From Chrysopilus asiliformis (lineage: Eukaryota; Arthropoda; Insecta; Diptera; Rhagionidae): 64,000 nucleotides of DNA. This document shows positions 33,833 through 44,495 of the stretch, piece by piece. The first letter of the stretch is position 1. Each line of letters starts with the position of its first letter. The notes under the pieces were generated by a model. That model saw only the letters and a program-made list of their open reading frames with translations. It was not told the DNA's origin and did not search any database. The translations under genes were made by a program, and so were the position numbers. The stretch spans positions 71,373,652 to 71,437,651 of the forward strand of contig OZ035960.1 in the NCBI GenBank assembly GCA_964034945.1, written 5' to 3'.

Positions 33833-35324
33833 TTCCAACTAGGTATACCCTAAATCGTCTCAATGCATATATTATAGCAAGTGTTTCCAACTCGAAACTA
33901 TGATATTTAGTCTCGACGTCGGTACATTTTCTGGAGAAATAGAAGACCGGATGTAGTTTGCCATCCGCTTGCCGCTGCAATAATATCGCGCCAAAGCCTA
34001 CACTGCTTCCGTCGCAATGCAGCTCTGTTTCGTTTAATGGACTGTATATCGCCAAAGTAGGTGCCGCTAGTAATAAAGATTTTAATGTCTCAAAAGCTTC
34101 TAGCTGCTCTTGTCCAAATTGAAATGGCGTGCCCTTTTTTAAAATACTTTGCAAAGGCTTTGCGATCATGGAAAAGTTTTTTACAAACTTCCTAAAATAG
34201 GAGCATAGGCCTAAAAAACTTTGCACTGCCTTTTCGGTTTTCGGTAGTGGGAATCTTTCTACAGCTAACAAATTACCTTGATTTGGCCTTATCCCTTTCT
34301 CGCAGATATCATATCCTAAGAACTCTATCTTTTGCATCATGAATTGACATTTTTCTACTTTTAATTCTAAATTATTTTCTTTAACTTTCCCTATAAACTC
34401 TTCTAATATTTGGACGTGTTCTTCTATTGTTTTTGTGGCTATCAGGAAATCGTCGACGTATACGAGTAATTTTCCGCCATCCAATAATTGTTTGAAGATT
34501 TGCCTAAGGAATTTAGCGAAAGTTGCTGGTCCATTTTTTACCCCGAACGGCATTTTGAGGAACTCATATTGCCCAAAGGGCGTGACAAATGAGGTATATT
34601 TGACAGAGGATTCGTCAATATCAACATGATGAAAGCCACTTTTTAGGTCTATCAACGTGAAATATTTTTTATCTTTTAGCCTATCTAAAATATCCTTGAT
34701 AAGGGGGAGGGGAAAATTGTCTTTTATCGTTACCTTGTTCAAGGCACGAAAGTCTATGCACAAACGTAACTCTTTGTTCCTTTTTTTAACAAGGACCGTC
34801 GGCGATGCGTATGGACTGTCACTTTCCCGGATTATTTTTCTGTCTAACAAATCGGTAATTATTTTTTTCAGTTCTTCTTGGTGAGTGTATGGCAATCTGC
34901 GAGGAGTGGTGTAAAATGGTTCATCTTTCGTCAACATAATACGCATCTTGAAATCGTTTTTTTTAAATTCGTTTTGGTTTAGATATGGCTTTGTGCGTTT
35001 TAAAATTTCTTGGATTTTAAGTTGTACGTCTAAAGGCAATTCACTATTAATATTAAGATTATTCGCGAAACATTGATCACTATGTGAAAAGTCGATATAT
35101 AAAATTTCTTCTTCAAAATTTTCGTCATCGGAATAATAATTTTCAGAATTCATACCTTTGTCATCGTTTTGAATTTGACTGCATTCTTCCTGTAACATGA
35201 TCTGCTCATTTTCTTGCTTATAGCACAATTCCAGGTTACTAAGGTTAATAAAATCCCGTCCTAAAATAACAGGGTGTTTCATACTCATATTTTTTACAAC
35301 AAATATATTTAAGAAACCATACAT
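33833..35324 (-). pseudogene. Gypsy 1 reverse transcriptase and RNase H start
   Basis: After the end of the protease (HPVILGRDFI near residue 20) comes a Ty3/gypsy RT with PYASPTVLVKKRNKELRLC, the first catalytic Asp in FTLIDLKSGFHHV, FGQYEFLKMPFGVKN, and the YVDDFLIA box. The RNase H begins with ETELHCDGSSVGFGAIL and SFELETLAIIYALRRFRVYL and is cut by the piggyBac element at 33,833. It overlaps the upstream protease frame by 16 bp in another frame, most likely a 1-nt mutation. RT and RNase H would copy the element RNA to DNA. Confidence 0.93.
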
Positions 35325-35815
35325 TTACTTTTACCTACAATATTAAGGGGACTACCATTTATTCCGGTAAATTTACTCCTTTCTTCTCGGCCGTGCTGGA
35401 TCAGGAACGTTGGCAAGTAGTTCTCCTGGATAAAACTGATCGGTGAGCCGGAATCAACAAGCGTCAAAAAGGTGAATTTTCCACTGTTCCATTCATCGGA
35501 TGAAAAGTCGAAGTCGATCATGAATTCGAAGTTTTCTGCTCCCCTCGACATTTGCGCCTGCTGTCTCGTACCCCTTTGCTGCAATCGGAATGGCTGCTGG
35601 ATGTTCATAACTGCTACTTTTTTGGGGCACTCATTCGCAAAATGACCCACTTGGTTACACCTGAAGCAGGTATTTCGTTTCTTCCTTTGTTTTGGACAGG
35701 AACTGCTGATATGTCCCCACTCGTTGCAATTAAAACACTTGTCTCGGGCCCGCTGTATCGCAGGTTTTACACTGGCCAAATTACCACGCAATGACAGAGG
35801 AATGGCGTTTTCCAT
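35309..35815 (-). pseudogene. Gypsy 1 nucleocapsid zinc knuckles and protease
   Basis: Two CCHC zinc knuckles (CFNCNEWGHISSSC and CFRCNQVGHFANEC, spacing 2-4-4), which bind the element RNA, are followed by an aspartic protease with the active site LVDSGSPISFI. The first residues continue the gag frame directly: the only thing between them is a TAA at 35,837-35,839 followed by seven in-frame codons. The ATG at 35,815 is therefore probably not a natural start. The frame is lost at 35,309, and the rest of the protease is in the frame of the RT segment. Confidence 0.9.
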
Positions 35816-35836
35816 TTGATTCCGTTTTAACTGCTC

Positions 35837-36715
35837 TTACCTCTTGCAGGCATTTTTCAGCTCTTGTATATTATTTGCTCCATACAATAGAACTTTGTTT
35901 GCCTCTGAATCGGGTATTCCTCTTATTATATATTGTATTAGGTCTATTGTCTCAATGTCTGCTAGAGAGGCTAATTCTTGCATCGAAAGAATGTACTGTT
36001 GAATCGTTTCATCCTTTGTTTTCTTTCTGCGACGCAATTCGTGATGGATATCGGACTTTGTTACTGGTTTACGGAACTCTTTTGTGAGGCCTGATTTTAA
36101 TTCTTCCCAACATTTAAATGACGCTGAACGAATGAACAATTTAGCTGTTCCCGTTAAGAGTCGTTTTGAGTAAATGAACTTTGTTCGGGTGTTCCAATTC
36201 AGCATCTCTGCCGATTCCTCAAAACTTTGAATCCACTTTTCGACAGTAAAGTAGTCATCTCCGCTAAACGTTTGCAATGACTCTTCGACGTCTTTGAAGT
36301 TAAAAGATGTTGCTCTCGTGGTAGTTACGTCCGACGTAGCGGTCAATTCGGCAATTTGTTGTTTCAGGTTCTCAATTTTCCGTTTCTTTTCTAAGATGTC
36401 TTGAAGTTTCTTGAGCTCCGCGTCCAGTGATTGATTTTCCGTGTCCCTTTCGCTGCTGCTGGTGCTTTCATCGTCTGTGGTGTCATCTTCGCCTTCAATC
36501 AATTTAATGGCCTCCTCTGCGGTTAACTCGCTCATCGCGTCCCGCAATCTAGCTTTCAAACTAGCCTTCTGCCCTTTGGTTGGAAGATTCAATTTTTCTA
36601 AGGTGTCTTTGAGCACAGCGGTATTTGCTCCATCCAGAAATACTTCCAACCGTTCGTTTAATTTTCTCACTTGAATATGAGCTTGCACCTCTGCTTGCTC
36701 TTGCTCGTGTCCCAT
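35837..36715 (-). pseudogene. Gypsy 1 gag (capsid precursor) ended by a nonsense codon
   Basis: A 292-residue frame from the ATG at 36,715. The N-terminal part has an LDTLEKLNLPTKGQK-like segment resembling a SAP motif, followed by an acidic, serine-rich linker and a coiled-coil stretch (about residues 95-125). The rest is a Ty3/gypsy capsid-like domain (VEKWIQSFEESAEMLNW to GTAKLFIRS, then EELKSGLTKEF). It ends at a TAA after ELKNACKR. Reading continues in the same frame into the zinc knuckles, so the stop is probably a mutation. Confidence 0.88.
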
Positions 36716-36855
36716 TGTCTAATTCTAACCTTTGCTTCTAAAGATTACTTACAATGCACTTTACTTTGTCCTTTCCAGAATTCGATCACTTCTGATCTTC
36801 ACACAAACTTTTGATCACGTCTGATCTTAGCAATATATCGTATAGCAAGTAATTT

Positions 36856-36870
36856 ATCCCACTTCTGATA
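36856..36870 (-). promoter_or_regulatory. Primer-binding site, tRNA-Leu type
   Basis: On the minus strand, two bases after the 5' LTR, TATCAGAAGTGGGAT is complementary, but for one base, to the 3' end of a fly tRNA-Leu (ending TCCCACTTCTGACA, recalled from knowledge). Reverse transcription of the element would begin here. Confidence 0.8.
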
Positions 36871-36872
36871 AT

Positions 36873-37041
36873 TATAGGCGATTTAAACCACGGAAAGAAA
36901 TAAAAAACATAACTTGCTCTTGCGACTCCTTTATTCAGAGTGAGCCCATTGGCTCTCGAACCTTGTTACATAATATTGATAGTTTCTAGTATGATTCCGA
37001 TGGCGCTGTGGTGGCGCGTTAATTCAAACTTGACTACTACA
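36873..37041 (-). repeat. 5' LTR of gypsy 1 (169 bp)
   Basis: I see no difference from the 3' LTR at 30,523-30,691. It is followed on the plus strand by the GACG target duplication. Confidence 0.95.
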
Positions 37042-37045
37042 GACG

Positions 37046-37065
37046 ATATTCTTATAACGAAACTG
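37046..37065. mobile_element. Right remnant of the pogo-like MITE
   Basis: ATATTCTTATAACGAAACTG completes the MITE that starts at 30,099; the gypsy element separates the two parts. It ends with the CTG expected for a pogo-type end, but the TA duplication is not preserved on this side. Confidence 0.5.
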
Positions 37066-37293
37066 TCGTTGCTAGGTGAAATTTTTTTGTATGACGTTTA
37101 AAAATACCAAAAAAGTCTTGGCATTAATTTTTTGGAAACTTGAAAAAAGGTGTTGTCCTGCGGGACTATCCATCTTAAAAACATTGAAAACTCTGATTGT
37201 GTTTTAATTTTTGTAACCAGGGAAATCCAGCCTGGTAATTGGAGTGTACCGTCATTTTATTTTCAAATTATGAATTGAAAATAAACTAAAAAC
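37066..37293. other. Unassigned spacer with a short palindrome
   Basis: No gene seen. A TTATTTTCAA...TTGAAAATAA palindrome lies at about 37,257-37,284, next to the start of repeat D copy 2. Confidence 0.5.
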
Positions 37294-38692
37294 CAAGGTG
37301 TCTGTCTCGTAGAGACGGCCAGAAGACGTGGATCCGCCTACAACGATCGCCAATAGATATTTAAGTAAGAAATTTTAGTGAAAAGGAAACTAAAGAAACA
37401 ATATTTGATTGACCGTAATGTTACGTTTACGGGATGTGCCTTTCCGTTTGGTGAATTTCGGCATCTTGTACCTAAAAATCAAATTTCACTTGCAACACAA
37501 CGAACAAATGTTTAATTCTAAAATGTTATAGGGCATTTTCATAAATATACTCGGAAGTTGCGCAAATTGGACAAAACATTTTCTTCCATCTCCCCGTAAT
37601 ACTTAGTTGTTCAGTAATTTGCGAAAGTAAACTAACTAAACGAATAACATATAACTGGGTTTATTATTATCAAAATCTTTTGTGTTATTTGCAGAACTTG
37701 CATTCATGAAAACGCCCATAGATGAAAAACAAATAAAAATCAAAATAAAATAAAATTACACGATAAAAACAACAAAGTAATTTCAAGTTCCAGCAACTAA
37801 AATCTTAAACACAATCCTCCGACTCGCACAACTCGTATACAGAAATTAAAGGAAACACTGGGCAATCAAGAGAAACAATCAAGTAAAATAAATTTCCAGA
37901 ACCAGAACAACCCATTTAGAGAAGAGAAACAATCAAGAGTAAAAGCTTTCACTCAACCTCAACATACTTCGTCGTGTTCTCTTTCCTGTGCCTCTTCCAA
38001 ATATTCAATACCACAAAGGAAACATAAAAAGAGTATAAATGTGAAATCTCTACTGCAAGCAACAAACACAGCATAACAGCGGCAGTGAAAATTTAGATTT
38101 TGATTCTTAAAAAGATAATTGAACATAGTTTAACATAACAAAATACCCTAAACAATGCTTTAAGCTAGAACCTGAATCGTACGTCGATGCGTCCGTCATG
38201 CGTGCGTCCGGTTGACAGTTCGATGCGGTGACAGTTGGGTACGGCAACGAATCTGGAGTTAATTAATTGTTTTGCACTTCTTCTATTAGTTTATCGTCGA
38301 AACAATTACTTTCAATTTGTTCCATACTTAAATTGCTTAAATCGTAAACAAACTTTTTTGCAAAATGACATTTCCGTGCGTTGCCGCATGTAAAAGTAGA
38401 AATTCGACCTACTCTATGCGGTTGCCGCATCGGAAAACGTATTATTAGGGGAGTACTCATAGCAGCCCGTTGATTCTACTCGAACTGTCAACGTGACGGA
38501 CGCATGACGGACACATCGACGTACGATTCAGGTTCTACCTTTAATGTAGGCCGGATCTTATAACACAGTTTCCGTTCGGATGTCACCACAAACTATAGAG
38601 TATCATCGATTGCAAATTTGTTATCATGGCAGCAAGCCGATTTTCTAATTTGTACTCCCATAACCAAAATCCAAGAAGTATCCACGTCAAAA
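37294..38692. mobile_element. Dispersed repeat D, copy 2, with a MITE inside
   Basis: Same sequence as 21,798-22,605 at the ends. It has about 230 bp extra at about 37,790-38,020, including direct GAGAAACAATCAAG repeats, and the 376-bp MITE at 38,164-38,539. It is non-coding. Confidence 0.75.
38164..38539. mobile_element. 376-bp MITE with about 50-bp TIRs and TTTAA duplication
   Basis: TIRs start G(C/G)TAGAACCTGAATCG and run about 50 bp with few mismatches. TTTAA is duplicated (38,159-38,163 and 38,540-38,544), and the related copy at about 22,460 has a single TTTAA, an empty site. Inside, the plus strand near 38,365 encodes MTFPCVAACKSRNSTYSMRL, which loosely recalls the start of a THAP zinc finger. 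A TTAA (piggyBac) reading is possible but makes the ends less symmetrical. Confidence 0.85.
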
Positions 38693-39291
38693 ATGCGAAA
38701 AACTCTACGGCAGCGATTGAGTATTTTATACAATATTTTTAATCTAATTCGTTTGGAATCATCCAATTCTACATTTTGTTTCGTGTTCTGTATTAAATAC
38801 TTTCATTTTTATTCACCCGCAACATTTTTAGCTAGACGAAACTCTGACATTAGCATTTACCACTACCCTTCATGCCATTCGTTATAAAAATTCGTTTTGG
38901 AAGGATCAGTGTTGCAGTGTCATAGTTGAGGGATTATTTTATTGGAAGCGATGGAAGCGAGAAACATTTCATATCACTACCGCAAACGTAAACAAACATT
39001 TCATGTCAATTCGTATTTATATTTATGGAGAGCGAATTTCGTTATCGACGAACTTCGGTATGTGTGTCAAGAATGCCAGTGCAGATTTATGTTGCTTATT
39101 TTTTCAAATCGAGTTTCATGGTGTTGACTTGGTTCTCGCTCCATATTTTGTTGTCGTTTGTCTAGCCGTGAACGCTTAGCATCTTCATCTTCGGCTGCTC
39201 GCTTTTCATATATTGACTTTACGACGATTACTGCTGTTTGTAAAAGTCATTTTGTTATCGAGTTGGCATAGTTATTAATAAATCAGTCATT
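38693..39291. other. Unassigned region
   Basis: No motif-bearing frame, repeats or terminal structures seen. It lies between repeat D and a MITE. Confidence 0.45.
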
Positions 39292-39487
39292 GGGCGCATT
39301 CACGGTACTCAACAGTTGAGAGATTACTCATCATAACTACTGATCGGACGCCATTTTTTGTATCGAAAAATTTCTGCGATACTTTTCTGCTCAACCGATG
39401 AGTGTGGAATTTTGACGTTTAATGTATCGAGACATTCACGAGAACTCATCGAGATTTACTCAACCGTTGAGTACCGTGAATGCGCCC
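39292..39487. mobile_element. 196-bp MITE, PIF/Harbinger-like
   Basis: TIRs of about 29 bp beginning GGGCGCATTCACGGTACTC, mirrored at the right. The flank ATT at 39,289-39,291 is repeated at 39,488-39,490. A GGGC start and a 3-bp duplication suggest PIF/Harbinger, although ATT is not the typical TWA target. Confidence 0.75.
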
Positions 39488-39799
39488 ATTGTCATCTTTT
39501 ATGTTATTGCTTGCTGGTATTTACTATGTGAAAATGGGTTTCCCCAAAAGAATCGTATTATTTTCCTTCACATGATTGTTTGGTTTAGATTGGAGGGATG
39601 GGAGGTTTTGCAACAAACCTGTCAAACATAGGCCTATAGTACATCTCCGAAATCGTTTTACACTTAATATGAAAATAATTGTTTTTATTACAAATACAAT
39701 TGATGAATTCACCCTGTGGCATGTTTTATTCCTTTTTCTATTTTTCTTCCTAATTTATTTTTTATGTTTTATTTGAATTTATTTTTTTGTTATATATTT
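39488..39799. other. Unassigned AT-rich region
   Basis: Only short chance frames, one ending in a hydrophobic AT-rich run. No repeat relationship noted. Confidence 0.45.
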
Positions 39800-39946
39800 T
39801 GTAACAGCCAGAGTGACGAGATAGTCTTCTTTATTTACGTTGATGTTGTGATAGAAGGGGAGGCAAGGTGGCACGTTGGACGTTCGAGGGCTTAGCTCGC
39901 CGGACGGGGTTGGTTCTTGCCATTCTCCTCCCACCTCTCTGCTACA
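39800..39946 (-). repeat. Probable solo LTR of a gypsy-type element
   Basis: On the minus strand it runs from TGTAGCAGAGAGG to GGCTGTTACA with AATAAAG 35 bp before the end, the same plan as the gypsy 1 LTR. I could not find a target duplication, so the boundaries are provisional. Confidence 0.45.
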
Positions 39947-39971
39947 AAATAATTTCGTGTCAAAGAACAAT

Positions 39972-40298
39972 AAAAAAAAACACTTTAAAAAACAAGTTTT
40001 ATAACCTTATACACTTTCAAAATGCACTAAAAAGTAAAAAACAAGTTTAAAGTTTCACAAAAAATGTTTTTATAAATTGCGTGTTGTTGTGAAAATATAA
40101 AGTGTGTGACGTTGCTTTTGCTCTTGAATCTGTAATAGCGGTTTCATACTGTGCAACGCAGCACACTTTATATTTTCACAACAACACGCAATTTATAAAA
40201 ACATTTTTTGTGAAACTTTAAACTTGTTTTTTACTTTTTAGTGCATTTTGAAAGTGTATAAGGTTATAAAACTTGTTTTTTAAAGTGTTTTTTTTATT
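39972..40298. repeat. Large palindrome, arms about 135 bp, loop about 55 nt
   Basis: AAACACTTTAAAAAACAAG...TATAAAGTGTG on the left is mirrored by CACACTTTATA...CTTGTTTTTTAAAGTGTTT on the right. It shares only the short words AGTGCATT and CTTTTTAGT with the family E palindrome. Confidence 0.92.
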
Positions 40299-41330
40299 TT
40301 ATACTTTTTAGTCTTCAATTAGCCTACCAAAAACCTCCAGAAAAGATCTTTCGCGGGAAATTTGAGCAAAAGGAAACTCACGTTATCTTTGCAGGACATT
40401 TCGTTATCCTTACAGAATTTTAAATGTCAGAATCGGATTCAGCGACCCCAAAAACCCCCTAATGCCATTTTTTCCCGAACAAAATGGGAAAAGGATATGT
40501 GCGTCATCCTTACAGGACCTTTCGTTTTGAGTTTTGAAAATCTAACACCGAATTCGTGATCAGCGACCCCGAAAACCCCCTGATGCCAGTTTTTCCCGGA
40601 AAAAATGGGAAAAAGGATATTTGCGTTATCCTTACAGGACCTTTCGTTTTGAATTTTGAAAATCTAACACCGAATTCGTGATCAGCGACCCCGAAAACCC
40701 CCTGATTCCATTTTTTCCCGGAAAAAATGGGAAGAGGGATATTTGCGTTATCCTTACAAGACCTTCCGTTTCCAATTTCGAAAATTTAACACCGAATTCG
40801 TGATCAGCGACCCCAAAAACCCCCTAATGCCATTTTTGCCCGGAAAAAACGGGAAAAAGGATATTTGCGTTATCCTTACAGGACCTTCCGTTTTGAATTT
40901 TGAAAATCTAACACCGAATTCGTGATCAGCGACCCCGAAAACCCCCTGATTCCATTTTTTCCCGGAAAAAATGGGAAAAAGGATATTTGCGTTATCCTTA
41001 CAGGACCTTCCGTTTGGAATTTTGAAAATCTAACACCGAATTCGTGATCAGCGACCCCGAAAACCCCCTAATGCCATTTTTTCTCGGAAAAAATGGGAAA
41101 AAGGATATTTTCGTTATCCTTACAACCTTCCATTATCCTTACAAGGATGGAGTAGTAAAAATATTGAACTGTCATCGGAACTACGTAAGGTGACAAAATT
41201 TCATCTTCCTAGGTTGCATAGTTTCGGAGATATAAGGTACCAAAGATTCCAGAGATAGACACATAGGTAGCCAGCCAGGTAGGTAGGTAGGTCGCGACAA
41301 TCCAACTTAATAGAAAGTGTATAAAAAGGA
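39972..41330 (+). mobile_element. Palindrome plus 122-bp-satellite element, family F
   Basis: Large palindrome (39,972-40,298), T-rich link with CTTTTTAGTCTTC (about 40,306-40,318), about six 122-bp units (40,390-41,130; the CGTGAT marker is spaced exactly 122 bp five times), a unique 3' domain (AAGGATGGAGTAGTAAAAATATTG), a GGTA microsatellite at about 41,265-41,295, and an end with GAAAGTGTATAAAAAGG. That end repeats GAAAGTGTATAAGG from the palindrome. The architecture matches family E, but the palindrome is different. It is non-coding. Confidence 0.75.
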
Positions 41331-41584
41331 TCTTAGCTCATCTTCGCATACTAACTGGAAGGGAAGGGGAAGGAAAACCTTTAATAATCGCGGGACGAGG
41401 CAGAGCAGTCACGACGCTTACCTTTTCTTCCTCCATCTTCAAGTCTTACCCCTGCCCTAAATTAAAACTCTACACAAACATGTTGTTAATTAAAACACTG
41501 GTTTTAAATACCATCATGAGATTTTAATATGCACTCAAAAATCATATATTTTCAAATTCCAACAGCCAGCTCGTGATCAGCTGA
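41331..41584. other. Unassigned spacer
   Basis: A mixed purine-rich and pyrimidine-rich stretch without frames or terminal repeats that I can assign. Confidence 0.45.
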
Positions 41585-42021
41585 AACTACTGGACCGATT
41601 TTGACGCGGTTTTTTGCAAAATGATCTGCGTTGCCAGGAGCAGGTTTTTAGCTATGTTAGATTTTAAAATTCGAAACCGAAGGTCCTTTAAGGATAACGG
41701 AAGTATCCTTTTTCCCATTTTTCTCCGGAAAAATGGCCATTATGGGGTTTTTGGGGTCGCTGATCACGAATCCGGTGTTGGAATTTCAAAATTTTAACCG
41801 TAAAGTCCTGTGAGGATAACGCAAATATCCTTTTTCCCGTTTTTGCCCGGAAAAATCGGCATAAGGGGGTTTTTAGGGTCGCTGATCACGAATCTGGAGT
41901 TGGAATTTCAAAATTCGAAACGGAAGGTCCTGCAAGGATAACATTTTTTCCCAAAACTTTTTAAGTTATTTATGTTTTTTTGGCATTCTAAAATTTATAC
42001 AAAAAACTTTTAGCTGCCAAC
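41585..42021 (-). mobile_element. 122-bp-satellite element, family G, copy 3 (reverse, truncated)
   Basis: Minus-strand reading: a truncated 5' start at GTTGGCAGCTAAAAG, about two and a half 122-bp units, and the 3' domain through CCGCGTCAAAATCGGTCCAG. The microsatellite and ATATATAG tail are missing. Confidence 0.75.
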
Positions 42022-42102
42022 AAATAAAAGAAAATAAAAATAAATTAAAACCACATACTAAAGTCATAAATTCGACGAAAAGGGGAAATCGGGAAGAATT
42101 CT

Positions 42103-42353
42103 GTGGTCACAAGGAAAAACCGCCTAAGTCGAAAAAGCGTGTTTTGAGTAATTTGGGTTTAAAGTTTTGATTATTTTTGTTTTTGCAAGCAAAACTGACT
42201 TAGGTTATATGGTTTTTGCTCTGCCATTCCTCATAGGGGTACAGCATGAAAACCAAATTTTGACAGAATATAGAACTGGATAAGGACAATTCAAATATGC
42301 ACCAACCTTTAAAACCACATAACTCGACTTAAGCGGTTTTTCCTTGTGACCAC
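42103..42353. mobile_element. 251-bp MITE with about 30-bp TIRs
   Basis: GTGGTCACAAGGAAAAACCGC is mirrored at the right and extends through TAAGTCG with one gap. It is flanked by AGAATTCT on both sides (42,095-42,102 and 42,354-42,361). Because AGAATTCT is itself palindromic, it could be an 8-bp target duplication or part of the TIR. Confidence 0.75.
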
Positions 42354-42364
42354 AGAATTCTTTG

Positions 42365-43550
42365 AGCTCAGAGAATAATATATAGCTAAAAAAATAAATA
42401 TCACAATCGAATGTGGTATTAATTGCACATAGAATTTTTTTTTACACAAAAATCTAATTCCATCAAAATTTTTGAATAAACGTTAAGCGTTTAAATTTAT
42501 AAATTTAAATTTGACCTTTTTAACAATGTTGAATAAGAATTCCAAACGGGAACGATCGACGAAGCAAAACTCGATTTCAAGAAAAGGTTCAACCGTTCCG
42601 TCAATAGGATTTCCCGCACGTAGCGTTTTAGCACGTAGCGTTTTAGCGTCTTAAACGCCTTAAGCGCACCAAAAATAATTTATGGTCGCTTCTGCGATGA
42701 TGTTTTTTTATTATGCTCCTTTCAGCCACTTTAGGAGAATTGTAGGAGCTTTTGAAATTTTCTTTCCACGATTGGCGCCAAATTAATTTTCACGGCGATA
42801 TAAAAATTTAGGCTCAAAAATCGATGCCTAATTCGTCTTAAAATTGTGGAGATTTCCCCGAGACTCAATAGTAGTATTAAAATAAATTATAAATACTTTT
42901 CTACTTGCGCGGACCCAGTTGCAGGATTTGGCGGAAATTCCTTTTCTGCTGGTGCCTCCAATCCAGAAAATTTGTTCCGGCTGTTAAATTAGATTTTAAT
43001 TAGTTTCACCACACTTTTACCACCAAATAACTAAAACCTACTCTTTCCGTCGCAACACAAAAACTTAAAAAAAAACTTTCAATTTCCTGGATTATACTAT
43101 TGTAAATACTTTCTGGCACTATATCTTTTCTGCAACTGATTTGGAATTCCTTCTAAGAAATTTCAAAATCCAAAGAATTCAACTAATTGGATGAAGTAGA
43201 TCAGATTTATTTTATGTTAATCCTTAACGACCCACGAAACCTCTGTTAACAATCTGCCTAACCACTTTGTTTAAACAAATATGTGAGCCTCACTGGTAAA
43301 CTCAGTTGTCAGTGATTATCAAATATAAACCAAAGCATGGTAAGTATCCCTTAAGACGTTATTTATGCTTTGGCCTTACCTATTTTAGGTTTTATCGAAC
43401 AGAAGGACACTACACCATTTAAATTCATCCAACATCCACGGGGTAAGTCCCACCGAGGTAGAACGCTTAAATTTTACCAAGGGATTTGGACGGCAAAACG
43501 GACGGTGATCTCGTTAGAGATCAGAATTCTACAGACGGACCCACAATGGA
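42365..43550. other. Unassigned region, possibly holding decayed LTR-element remains
   Basis: No coding frame. On the minus strand at about 42,770-42,788, TTGGCGCCAATCGTGG resembles a tRNA-Lys primer-binding site; this is weak. Short direct repeats (GCACGTAGCGTTTTA) lie at about 42,616-42,648. Confidence 0.3.
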
Positions 43551-44487
43551 CAACCGAACGGACTTAGATGCGTATCCCCTTTATTACTTTCTTCCACGGA
43601 GTATAATAAAGTATTGTATTCATGAAAAATTTCGACCTCTTAATTTTGCCTAAAAAACATTTCCCGATCACTCCTGAGTCGATTTGAGTCATATCAAAAA
43701 AATGTCGTTCTGTCAGTCTGTCTGTCAGTCTGTCTGTCAGTCTGTGACAAGATTTCTCAAAAACTAATAGAGCTAGCGCCATGAAATTTTATAGGCATGT
43801 TGGGTCCTGAAATAGGACGATCCTATCAACTTTTGGTGGAAATCCCTTAACCGGAAGTATCCAAAATGGCGGTTTTTCAAAAATCGCAATTTCGTTTTTC
43901 TCGATTTACTCCTAAACTACGCGTTTTTTTAGTGGCATTAAGTATGACAAAACTTGGAGAAAATAAAATTTCCCACACTTTTGTCTTTAGCTGTAACTCG
44001 ATATCTCAATCTGTTATCGAGATAAACCGTTATTTCAAAAAAAAAAAAAACAGTTTTTTGCGATTATCTCGAAAATAACGGGTTTTTGCTGACTGAATGT
44101 ATGAAGTGAATTAATGAGAATGGCATTCTGCACAATTTTGTTTCTTACCGTTATCCGTTATCTTTTACCGTTATTTAGATATTTTCATTAATATGTAAAA
44201 AATCATATTTTTGCGAATAATTTGCAAACTAACGGTTTTTCGACAAATCAGTTAAAAGAATAATTAAAGATGTTAACATTTTCTACATTTTTGCCATTTA
44301 CCGTAAATTGATATCTTTTACAGTTCTCAAGTTATCTCAAATTTTGTATGTTTTTGATATTTTTGGATGAACCAAGAATTTATTGGGAGGTCGTCTTTTG
44401 TAGAAGAAAGTTTTGATTTTGTAGAAGAAAGTTTTGTGTTGACCACAACTGATATTTTTTTGTGTTCTTTTTATTAAAAAACCTTAT
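43551..44487 (+). mobile_element. Microsatellite-bearing dispersed element, copy M2 (unexpanded)
   Basis: Starts GGACAACCGAACGGACTTAG like M3 at 55,467. It carries the same block and about three CAGTCTGTCTGT units at 43,710-43,744, then continues with GACAAGATTTCTCAAAAAC and about 700 bp of AT-rich sequence with many pyrimidine-purine inverted words. It shows what the seed element looks like when the microsatellite is short. Open frames here lack motifs. Confidence 0.75.
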
Positions 44488-44495
44488 TTTTCATT

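Larger units (their letters stand above)
30523..37041 (-). mobile_element. Ty3/gypsy LTR retrotransposon 1, complete with two LTRs
   Basis: 169-bp LTRs at both ends, a GACG target duplication (30,519-30,522 and 37,042-37,045), a tRNA-Leu primer-binding site, then gag, protease, reverse transcriptase, RNase H and integrase in gypsy order on the minus strand. There is no envelope gene between integrase and the 3' LTR. The tRNA-Leu site and integrase sequence suggest a place near the Mdg3 group. The element holds a nonsense codon in gag, two frameshifts and a 1,370-bp piggyBac insertion, and so is inactive. Confidence 0.94.

Noticed and set aside
42770..42788. Primer-binding site of a third LTR retrotransposon
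   Set aside because: TTGGCGCCAATCGTGG is near a tRNA-Lys-type site but has mismatches, and neither LTRs nor gag frames are found beside it.
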